Source: Eubacterium sp. | Lineage (GTDB): Bacteria > Bacillota > Clostridia > Oscillospirales > Acutalibacteraceae | DNA length: 40,014 nt | Direction of reading: 5' to 3' | Assembly (NCBI GenBank): GCA_017445905.1 | Contig: JAFSRX010000059.1 | Coordinates: forward strand, 1 to 40,014 | Part shown: positions 33,850 through 40,014 of the stretch, piece by piece | How the letters are laid out: each line of letters starts with the position of its first letter | Position numbering within the stretch: the first letter of the stretch is position 1 | Notes under the pieces: generated by a model | Databases searched by the model: none | Seen by the model: the letters and a program-made list of their open reading frames with translations, nothing else | What the model was told of the DNA's origin: nothing | Position numbers and translations under genes: made by a program

Positions 33850-35997
33850 ATGAAAAAGATTTTATCATTATTTTTAGCGCTTACTCTTGCAGTATCAGGT
33901 CTTGGAACCGGCATAACTGTTTTTGCAGAAAATGAGGCAATCAATGCTCAGTTCAGCGTTTATGACGGCGAGTTTGTTAAAGAACCAACAACAATTAAAG
34001 TTACAGCGGATTTATCCGACAAATATGGCTTTACCGATAATGAAAGCAAGCCAACAATTCTTGATGCAACAGTTGCAGCGCATCTTGAAATGTTCGGCAA
34101 TACCGACGGACTCAGCATATCCGAAAGCGGCTGGACAACAAGTGTATTTGGCAAAGACGCATCAACGTTTTCATACAGACTCAGCGGGAACTTTGCAAAC
34201 GGTATGAGTGACAAAATATCTGACGGTGATTATATTGAATATATGTTTTTCAGCGACACTGTCGGATGGAGCGATACATACACATTTTTTGACGCCAGAA
34301 ATAAAGATGCATTCAGAAACGAAAGCATAACCCTCACTCTTTCAAAAGAGGGCTATGATGAAAACTGGGCACCCGTTATTGTTCCTGCTGCAAATGCAGA
34401 TATAACCGTTAACGGAATTGAATTCGGCAAAACGGATAGTAACGGGAATATAACCCTTTCCTTTGATAAAGTCGGAACATATAATATCAGCGCAAAAAAT
34501 AATATTGACTCAACTCCGATTTTTGCACCATGGTGCACTGTTAATGTTTCAAACACAAAGCTTTTTAACTATGTTGAAAAAGAAACAAAGGGCGCCGCAG
34601 CGTATCTTTTAAAAGATGTTAAAGCTCTTGATGTCAACAGCGCTGTTGACTATTTAAAATATCTTAAATCAGGCTATGATATGAGCAAATATAACAATGC
34701 TTTTCTTGCAAGCGTTAAAGCAAACCTTGATGAAAACAGCGGAAAGCTCAGCACTGCCCCTGTCAGTGGATATAAAAGTGAAATGGGAAATTACGGCGCA
34801 GTTATTCAGATTTTAAATATTCTTGGAGAGAATGCAGAAGATTTTGAAGGATATAATCTTTATGAAGCGCTTAAAAATATTGATTTAAATGAATCATATC
34901 ACCCCTACTATTATAGGGTTGCTATCGAAGCTGCTGACGAAGCTTTTGCAAAAACTCTTTGCGATAATCTCATTTCAAAATACTATGTTAAGGGCAGCGG
35001 TCTTAACTACTGGGGCTTTTCCTGCGACAACACAGCGCATTTCTTAACTTCAATTTCAAAGTATAAGGATGCCTACAAGGAATATGTTGATGATGCAAAA
35101 AAAGTTATAAAAACATATACAAAAGAAAACGGCGCGTATGCAGATAATACATATGTTCCCTATGTTAACCCCGATTCAACAGCGCTTGCAATGATGGCTT
35201 TTGCATCAGTCGGCGATGTTGAAACTGCTTTCACATATTATAAAAATCTTGTTGAAAGCTTTGAAGGCAAAACAGGCATTATATTATATAACGGAGAAGA
35301 AAATCTCATTGCAACAAAGGATGCGCTCCTCTCACTTGAATATTTCAAAAATGAGATTGAAGCAAAGGGCTTTGAGCATCCCGAGGATGTTATTAAAACA
35401 ACAACCGTTAAAGCAACAACAAAGAAAAGCGGCAGTATAACAAAGACCTGCGTTATCTGCGGTAAATCAACCAAAACAACAATTTATTACCCGAAAACAG
35501 TAACCCTTTCAACAACTACTTATACTTATAACGGAAATGAAAAGAAGCCTTCCGTAACCGTTAAAAACAGCAAGGGGAAAACAATTTCAAAAAGCAACTA
35601 CACTGTTAAATATTCAAATAACAAAAAGGTTGGAAAAGCAACCGTTAAATTAACCTTCAAAGGCAATTACAGCGGCAACATAACAAAAACCTTTGTTATT
35701 AAACCAAAGAAAACAAAGCTCACTTCCGTTAAGGCAGGCAAAAAAAGCATAACTGTAAAATGGAACAAGCAAACAAATCAGACAAACGGCTATCAGCTTC
35801 AGCTTGCAACAAATAAAAGCTTCACAAAGAATAAGAAATTAATAAACATTTCAAAAAATAAAACCTCAAGCAAGAAAATCAGCTCGCTTAAGGCAAAGAA
35901 AAAATACTATGTCAGAATAAGAACATATAAAACCGTTGACGGCAAAAAATACTATTCCTCCTGGAGCAGTTATAAAGCAGTTACAACAAAGAAATAA
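33850..35997 (+). CDS. Secreted transcobalamin-like (DUF4430) protein, putative corrinoid-capture protein
   Basis: 715 residues from ATG 33850 after GGAGGAAG; a longer frame from 33790 runs through the terminator hairpin and is rejected. A signal peptide (1 to about 26) is followed by a DUF4430-like beta domain (about 33-155, with FSYRLSGNFANGM and ISDGDYIEYMFFSD), a small beta domain (about 160-235, ITVNGIEFGKTDSNGNITLSF), and an (alpha/alpha)-barrel-like region (about 238-505) with aromatic and amide-rich loops (GSGLNYWGFSCDNTAHF, VNPDSTALAMMAF). The tail has a CVICG knuckle, an Ig-like repeat and a fibronectin-III-like domain rich in lysine. DUF4430 is the domain of the transcobalamin C-terminus. 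With the B12 riboswitch this suggests extracellular corrinoid binding (inference). Confidence 0.82.
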   Translation: MKKILSLFLALTLAVSGLGTGITVFAENEAINAQFSVYDGEFVKEPTTIKVTADLSDKYGFTDNESKPTILDATVAAHLEMFGNTDGLSISESGWTTSVFGKDASTFSYRLSGNFANGMSDKISDGDYIEYMFFSDTVGWSDTYTFFDARNKDAFRNESITLTLSKEGYDENWAPVIVPAANADITVNGIEFGKTDSNGNITLSFDKVGTYNISAKNNIDSTPIFAPWCTVNVSNTKLFNYVEKETKGAAAYLLKDVKALDVNSAVDYLKYLKSGYDMSKYNNAFLASVKANLDENSGKLSTAPVSGYKSEMGNYGAVIQILNILGENAEDFEGYNLYEALKNIDLNESYHPYYYRVAIEAADEAFAKTLCDNLISKYYVKGSGLNYWGFSCDNTAHFLTSISKYKDAYKEYVDDAKKVIKTYTKENGAYADNTYVPYVNPDSTALAMMAFASVGDVETAFTYYKNLVESFEGKTGIILYNGEENLIATKDALLSLEYFKNEIEAKGFEHPEDVIKTTTVKATTKKSGSITKTCVICGKSTKTTIYYPKTVTLSTTTYTYNGNEKKPSVTVKNSKGKTISKSNYTVKYSNNKKVGKATVKLTFKGNYSGNITKTFVIKPKKTKLTSVKAGKKSITVKWNKQTNQTNGYQLQLATNKSFTKNKKLINISKNKTSSKKISSLKAKKKYYVRIRTYKTVDGKKYYSSWSSYKAVTTKK

Positions 35998-35998
35998 T

Positions 35999-36029
35999 TA
36001 AAAAACGCTTGGTTTTCCAAGCGTTTTTT
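35999..36029 (+). terminator. Terminator of the transcobalamin-like gene
   Basis: AAAAAACGCTTGG-TTTT-CCAAGCGTTTTTT, almost directly after the stop codon. Confidence 0.92.
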
Positions 36030-36153
36030 AGTTGCGAGCCCCGAGTTGTCGGGTCGCTGCTCTCCGAAACTCCACTCTCTACTCTCCGCTCTTTTAACAG
36101 TCGGAGCGCAGCGACCCGAAATTCATCATTCTTCATTCTTAATTCTTCATTAT
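36030..36153. repeat. Heptamer-type composite repeat
   Basis: GAGTTGTCGGGTCGCTGCTC, then ACTCCACTCTCTACTCTCCG, then GGAGCGCAGCGACCCGAA forming an inverted repeat with the beginning, then a 7-bp periodic array (ATTCATC, ATTCTTC, ATTCTTA, ATTCTTC) at 36120-36150. No gene is visible. Confidence 0.75.
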
Positions 36154-36180
36154 AAAAAACTGCCCAAGGGGCAGTTTTTT
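36154..36180 (-). terminator. Terminator of degV
   Basis: AAAAAACTGCCC pairs with GGGCAGTTTTTT around a 3-nt loop. On the minus strand it directly follows the degV stop codon. Confidence 0.88.
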
Positions 36181-37051
36181 ATCTGTGTGTTCCATAGAAG
36201 AAGAGGGCAACAACTCCGGGACCTGTATGTCCTCCGATAACGGGGCCAACATAGTTTATTTTAACCTCTTTAAAGCCAACCTCTTTTTTAATCAGCTTTG
36301 CAAATTCCTTAACCTCGTCCTCGCAGTCACCGTGGCTGATATAGATTGTTTGCTCCTTCGGGTTGATTGCGGTTTCTTTCATATGCTCAAGGAGTGCATG
36401 AAGAGATGCTTTTCTTCCCCTTGCCTTGCCGACATTGATGAGTCTTCCCTCATCATCCATATGCATAACGGGTTTAACATTAAGCGCTGTTCCTGCAATA
36501 GCGGTTGTTGCGCTTATTCTTCCGCCTCTTTTAAGGTGCATAAGATCGGTTACGGTAAACCAATGGCAGATATGAAGCTTCGTTTCTTCTGCATACTGAG
36601 CAACCTCTTCAATACTGCCGCCCTTTTGCTTTTCATCAAAAACATATTTAATGAAAAGTCCCTGACCCATTGACGCTGCAAGAGAATCAACAACAATAAT
36701 CTTAGCGTCGCTATGTTTCTCGCAGAGCTCCTCGGCAACAATTTTTGCGTTCTGGGTTGTTGCGCTCAGAGCAGATGAGAAGCCTAAATAAAGAATATCT
36801 TTTCCGTCTTTAAGAATATCTTCAAATGCCTCTCTGAAAGCATCGGGGCTTGGGCATGAGGTTTTTATCTCTGCCTTTGCTCTTGAATAATCATAGAATT
36901 CCTTGAAACCGATTTCTCTTCCGTCAAGGTAGTTTTTATAGTCTTTTCCGTTAACGCTTACAACAAGCTCAACAACGCTGAGTTCGAATTTATCAACAAG
37001 CTCCTGGGGTAAATCACAGGAGGAATCAGTAGCTAAAACAAAATCTCTCAT
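36179..37051 (-). CDS. DegV family fatty acid-binding protein (FakB-like)
   Basis: 290 residues with both DegV lobes. The N-terminal ATDSSCDLPQEL is the family opening; TSCPSP is the fatty-acid contact loop (usually TSQPS), LYLGFSSALSATTQNA follows, and the second lobe has KRGGRISATTAIAGTALNVKPVM and GHTGPGVVALFF. DegV proteins bind a fatty acid and present it to the kinase FakA, giving acyl-phosphate. The divergent neighbour plsY consumes acyl-phosphate, supporting that role. GGAGAATAC precedes ATG 37051. Confidence 0.92.
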   Translation of the reverse strand: MRDFVLATDSSCDLPQELVDKFELSVVELVVSVNGKDYKNYLDGREIGFKEFYDYSRAKAEIKTSCPSPDAFREAFEDILKDGKDILYLGFSSALSATTQNAKIVAEELCEKHSDAKIIVVDSLAASMGQGLFIKYVFDEKQKGGSIEEVAQYAEETKLHICHWFTVTDLMHLKRGGRISATTAIAGTALNVKPVMHMDDEGRLINVGKARGRKASLHALLEHMKETAINPKEQTIYISHGDCEDEVKEFAKLIKKEVGFKEVKINYVGPVIGGHTGPGVVALFFYGTHR

Positions 37052-37169
37052 ATGTATTCTCCTTTTTATTTTCGTTTAATTATATTATACGTTTGTCAGT
37101 TTTTCAACGAATAATCAATTTTTTTAGATTTATTTTATATAAAAACTTTATAAAAATACTCAAAACTAC

Positions 37170-37198
37170 TTAACTATTCAGTTAAACTCTGCTATAAT
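37170..37198 (+). promoter_or_regulatory. plsY promoter with a palindrome over the -35
   Basis: TTAACT (37170-37175), a 17-bp spacer and TATAAT (37193-37198). The palindrome TTAACT-ATTC-AGTTAA (37170-37185) exactly covers the -35, like a repressor operator. The regulator is not identifiable from the window. Confidence 0.6.
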
Positions 37199-37227
37199 TC
37201 ATTTATTAATATGAACGGGTGATATTT

Positions 37228-37938
37228 ATGAGAACAATTATTTTGCTTTTAATCAGTGCAGTATTTTCATATCTTATCGGAAGTTTGAATGCTTCAATAA
37301 TTATGAGCAAGGTTTTAAAAAAGGATGATATCAGAAATTCAGGAAGCGGTAATGCAGGCGCAACAAATATGGTTCGAACCTATGGCAAGGCATATGGCGT
37401 TATGGCGTTCATTCTTGACTTTTTAAAGGTTGTTCTTGCATATTTAATCGTTTATCTTATATTCAGCCATGTTGATGCTGATATTTTCACAAAGTATCAA
37501 TACTTTTTTAAAGTGGTCTGCGGTTTCTTCTGTTTTATCGGCCACATTTACCCCTGTTTCTTCGGCTTCAAGGGCGGCAAGGGAGTAACAGTTTGCGCAG
37601 CAATGATATGCATTCTCGACTGGAGAATGTTTGTTCTCGGATTTATTCTGTTCTTCGCTATTGTTTTCATAACAAAATATATCTCGTTTTCATCAATTCT
37701 TTTCGCAGTCGTTTACCCGATATGCACCTTCATTCTCTTTGATAAGGATTACAGCTTCATTCATCACTATATAACCCCGAAAAACACCTTCGGCGAAGAT
37801 GAAATGATCTACAGACTTATTGCCCTTGCAATATCAATCGTTTTCTCTGTAATAGTTCTTATCAAGCATAAAGACAATATCAAACGCCTTTTAAAAGGTG
37901 AGGAAAACAAAATCGGTCATAAAAAGGACACCAAATGA
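37228..37938 (+). CDS. plsY: Glycerol-3-phosphate acyltransferase PlsY
   Basis: 236 residues, with about five membrane segments. It transfers acyl from acyl-phosphate to glycerol 3-phosphate, the first step of phospholipid synthesis. Visible motifs are GSLNASIIMSK, RNSGSGNAGATNM and HIYPCFFGFKGGKGV, all PlsY signatures. The start at ATG 37228 follows GGGTGAT; a GTG three codons earlier overlaps that site. It has a longer hydrophilic C-terminal tail than the about 200 residues of many homologues. The stop overlaps the next start (ATGA), so it is coupled to the ClC gene. Confidence 0.95.
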   Translation: MRTIILLLISAVFSYLIGSLNASIIMSKVLKKDDIRNSGSGNAGATNMVRTYGKAYGVMAFILDFLKVVLAYLIVYLIFSHVDADIFTKYQYFFKVVCGFFCFIGHIYPCFFGFKGGKGVTVCAAMICILDWRMFVLGFILFFAIVFITKYISFSSILFAVVYPICTFILFDKDYSFIHHYITPKNTFGEDEMIYRLIALAISIVFSVIVLIKHKDNIKRLLKGEENKIGHKKDTK

Positions 37939-39497
37939 TAAACAAAGAAAAAACAACAATAAGAAAGCTCCGTTTTAAAAAAACAGAGAGCATATATCTG
38001 ATAATAAGAGGTCTTGAGGTGGGTATCGCCTCAGGACTTATTTGCGTTTTATACAGATATGTTCTTGAAATTGCAGAAAACTCTCTTATGAGCGTTCTGG
38101 GTTTCGTTAAGGGCTCCCCTTCAAAAATTGCGCTCTGGCTTTTGCTTGCGGCAATACTCGGAGTTATTGTTGCATATATCAATAAATTCGAGCCCGATGC
38201 TGCAGGCTCGGGAATCCCACAGGTTTCAGGTGAAATAAGGGGATATTTCTCACTCAACTGGTGGAAAGTTATTCTCGCAAAATTCATCGGCGGAACAACT
38301 TCGGTTTTCTGCGGTCTTTCGCTTGGAAGAGAGGGACCGAGTGTTCAACTTGGAGGAATGGCTGCAAAGGGCGTTTCAAGGCTGACAAAAAGCGATAAAA
38401 CAACCGAGCTGAGAATGATATCCTGCGGTGCGGGCGCAGGTATGGCAGCAGCATTTAATGCGCCCATTGCCGGAACAATGTTTGTTTTAGAGGAGCTTCA
38501 TCATTCCTTTGATAAAGCGCTCTTAACAATGGGAATTGTTTCGGCTATAACAGCTGACTACATATCAAAAATATTTTTCGGACAGAATACAATTTTTAAA
38601 TATGACACCTCAACCATTGCCCTGAGGCACTACTGGTATCTTGTTATTATGGGAGTTATTCTCGGCATATCGGGAGTTTCCTATAACGTTATAATGGTTA
38701 AAGCGCAGAAGCTCTTTAAAATGATAAAGCTCCCCTCACCTGTTAAACTCGCAGGAGTGTTTTTAATCAGCGGTGTTATCGGGCTTTATTTTCCTCAGAT
38801 TCTATGCGGCGGTCACAGTATGGCTAATATACTTATAACTCAGCGCCCCGAGCTTAAAACGCTCATCATTCTGCTTTTTGCAAAATTCATCTTCGGCGCA
38901 TTTTCATTTTCATCGGGTGCTCCGGGCGGAACACTTTATCCGCTATGTATTCTCGGCGCTTATTTAGGCGCGATTTTCGGAAATATCGCAATCGGACCTC
39001 TTGATATGAAGGACGCGCTTTTTGAGGAATTTGTTATAATCGGAATGGCAGGACTTTTTTCTTCAATCGTTCGAGCTCCTCTGACGGGAATAATTCTTGT
39101 TTTTGAATTAACAGGAGATATGAATTCCCTTCTTCCGATTGCAACGGTTTCCTTCATTTCATATGCTGTTGCAAACACAATCGGAACGGCGCCGTTTTAT
39201 TCAATTCTCTTTGAAAAAGCAGTTGAAAACACCGATTCCCCAACTCTTGACACCTCATCAAACGAAAAAGTTCTTCAGACCTTTACAATCCCTGTAGGAA
39301 GCTCTGTCAACGGCAAAAAAATTGCCGATATCGAGTGGGGAAAGCACTGCATTATTGTTTCAATAGAAAGAAACGAAGTCCCGATAACTCCCAAGGGTGA
39401 TACGGTTTTAAAAGAGGGCGATACTCTTGTTATGCTGATTTCACAGCGAAGATTTTCACAGGATTTGAAGAGAATCGAGGAACTGATTGATGATTAA
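37935..39497 (+). CDS. ClC family chloride/proton antiporter with C-terminal RCK_C domain
   Basis: 520 residues. Two-part ClC membrane domain with GSGIPQ (91-96, Ser92), the gating glutamate in GREGP (Glu133), the internal proton glutamate in FVLEELHHSF (Glu187) and GAPGGTLYPL. Having both glutamates fits an H+/Cl- exchanger rather than a channel, and GREGP (not GREGT) argues against the fluoride ClC-F type. The last 80 or so residues (VLQTFTIPVGSSVNGKKIADIEW...) form an RCK_C/TrkA_C regulatory domain. It overlaps plsY by 4 bp. Confidence 0.93.
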   Translation: MINKEKTTIRKLRFKKTESIYLIIRGLEVGIASGLICVLYRYVLEIAENSLMSVLGFVKGSPSKIALWLLLAAILGVIVAYINKFEPDAAGSGIPQVSGEIRGYFSLNWWKVILAKFIGGTTSVFCGLSLGREGPSVQLGGMAAKGVSRLTKSDKTTELRMISCGAGAGMAAAFNAPIAGTMFVLEELHHSFDKALLTMGIVSAITADYISKIFFGQNTIFKYDTSTIALRHYWYLVIMGVILGISGVSYNVIMVKAQKLFKMIKLPSPVKLAGVFLISGVIGLYFPQILCGGHSMANILITQRPELKTLIILLFAKFIFGAFSFSSGAPGGTLYPLCILGAYLGAIFGNIAIGPLDMKDALFEEFVIIGMAGLFSSIVRAPLTGIILVFELTGDMNSLLPIATVSFISYAVANTIGTAPFYSILFEKAVENTDSPTLDTSSNEKVLQTFTIPVGSSVNGKKIADIEWGKHCIIVSIERNEVPITPKGDTVLKEGDTLVMLISQRRFSQDLKRIEELIDD

Positions 39498-39620
39498 GCT
39501 GCGCTGCGCTCCGCGAATTAGGAATGAGGAATGAGGAATGAGGAATTTCGGGGAGCTACGCTCCGACAATAAATTGCGTGAACCGTGGTTCGTGGTTCGT
39601 GGTTCGTATTTCGTGGTTTG
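39498..39620. repeat. Heptamer tandem arrays
   Basis: After GCTGCGCTGCGCTCCGCG, about 39516-39545 holds GAGGAAT repeated in a 7-bp period, followed by a GGAGCTACGCTCC hairpin and a CGTGGTT heptamer array at about 39580-39606. No gene is visible. Confidence 0.75.
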
Positions 39621-39644
39621 CCGATAGAGATGCGTTCCCTCAAA

Positions 39645-39800
39645 TCAATGGGGACATTCCTCTGAAAGAGGTGTGTCCCCTTGATTTGACGGTTGGGCTA
39701 CCCAACTGATGGGTGGAGGCAAAACACCTCATCCGTCACTTCGTGACACCTTCCCCTCAAGGGGAAGGTGTGAGGCTTTTCTACCGCCGATAATACAATC
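39645..39800. repeat. Composite intergenic repeat block, right copy (inverted)
   Basis: TCAAATCAATGGGGACA (about 39650) pairs with TGTCCCCTTGATTTGA (about 39674-39689) around an inner CCTCT-GAA-AGAGG stem. This is followed by the double-hairpin unit at 39721-39777 with GTCAC-TTC-GTGAC and CCTTCCCC-TCAA-GGGGAAGG. Read on the minus strand it has the same module order as 190-440. Confidence 0.8.
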
Positions 39801-39822
39801 GGGTGCGGGTGTCCCGCCCGAA

Positions 39823-39855
39823 ATTCGTAATTCGTAACTCGTAATTCGTAATTAA
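39823..39855. repeat. Heptamer array ATTCGTA
   Basis: ATTCGTA, ATTCGTA, ACTCGTA, ATTCGTA, ATT in an exact 7-bp period. Confidence 0.8.
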
Positions 39856-39856
39856 T

Positions 39857-39886
39857 CAAAAAAACAGAAGGCTTTGCCCACCTGTT
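39857..39886 (-). terminator. Minus-strand terminator near the right edge
   Basis: On the minus strand AACAG..GGC-AAA-GCC..CTGTT followed by TTTTTTT. It suggests a minus-strand transcript entering from beyond the window. Confidence 0.65.
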
Positions 39887-39889
39887 CTA

Positions 39890-40014
39890 AAGGAGGTCAA
39901 GGTTTAAATCGCCTGCTTTCACTCATCTTGGCGATTAAAAATCGCCTGAATACGCGAGTATGCAGACAATTTTGTAATCACCAACCTGAATAAAATCAAA
40001 CGATTAAAACTGCA
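39890..40014. other. Right-edge segment, unassigned; possible end of a minus-strand gene
   Basis: An open minus-strand frame from the edge ends in TGA at 39919 (32 codons including stop), but its residues do not resemble a family I know. AATCGCC at 39907-39913 and 39940-39946 can both pair with GGCGATT at 39930-39936, giving alternative hairpins, so a structured RNA is equally possible. Too short to decide. Confidence 0.25.

Noticed and set aside
39508-39606. CRISPR-like array from tandem repeats
   Set aside because: The units are only 7 bp and contiguous without spacers, and no cas gene is present.
39890-39900. AAAGGAGGT as a ribosome binding site on the plus strand
   Set aside because: No start codon follows at usable distance before stop codons, so it is probably coincidental or part of a minus-strand feature.

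Overview
The window looks like chromosomal DNA of a low-to-moderate GC anaerobic Firmicute, most likely a gut Clostridia of the Oscillospiraceae/Ruminococcaceae type. This is inferred from the oxygen-sensitive class III ribonucleotide reductase, a V-type ATPase operon in the ntp order, Firmicute-style AGGAGG ribosome binding sites, consensus sigma-A promoters, Ruminococcus-like multidomain exoproteins, and many short imperfect repeats between genes. I see no tRNA, rRNA, CRISPR array, transposase or integrase.

Layout. 1-1740: a 48-residue unknown small protein, a composite repeat block, an azlCD branched-chain amino acid exporter pair, and a segment between two terminators. 1804-6180 (minus): a deoxynucleotide module, nrdG - nrdD - trxB, in which NrdD carries a fused C-terminal redoxin domain and likely NrdR boxes precede nrdD. 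6276-8046 (minus): a DUF4037 nucleotidyltransferase-like protein overlapping a TPR protein. 8058-12086 (minus): a 1342-residue secreted glycosidase with beta-helix, catalytic, carbohydrate-binding and C-terminal repeat modules. 12235-20825: a complete V-type ATPase operon (H/G, I, K, E, C, F, A, B, D) whose proteolipid keeps the residues used for Na+ binding in the Enterococcus hirae enzyme. 20904-21431 (minus): a CDP-alcohol phosphatidyltransferase.

21746-28038 is a purine salvage cluster: xanthine phosphoribosyltransferase, a BMP-family lipoprotein, its ABC ATPase and two permeases, and hypoxanthine phosphoribosyltransferase. It is followed by a YczE-like membrane protein and a Dabb protein. 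29099-29914 is a divergent pair, an XRE repressor and an unknown YbjN-like protein, around a perfect promoter flanked by two identical palindromic operators. 30017-31587 (minus) holds hypB, radC and a DUF4250 protein of 58 residues. 31712-33577 is an intracellular GH78-like rhamnosidase.

The most interesting locus is 33555-35997. A consensus promoter, a cobalamin riboswitch and an intrinsic terminator precede a secreted 715-residue protein that combines a DUF4430 (transcobalamin-like) beta domain with an alpha/alpha-barrel region, much like animal intrinsic factor and transcobalamin. This points to a B12-repressed, secreted corrinoid-capture protein. It shares its C-terminal module with the 1342-residue glycosidase.

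36179-39497 holds a divergent degV (FakB-like) / plsY pair linked by acyl-phosphate metabolism, then a ClC antiporter. The remaining right end is repeats, ending with a minus-strand terminator that suggests a gene beyond the window. Several repeat families are interspersed: a double-hairpin element whose stems covary between copies, heptamer-periodic arrays, and composite inverted blocks near both ends.
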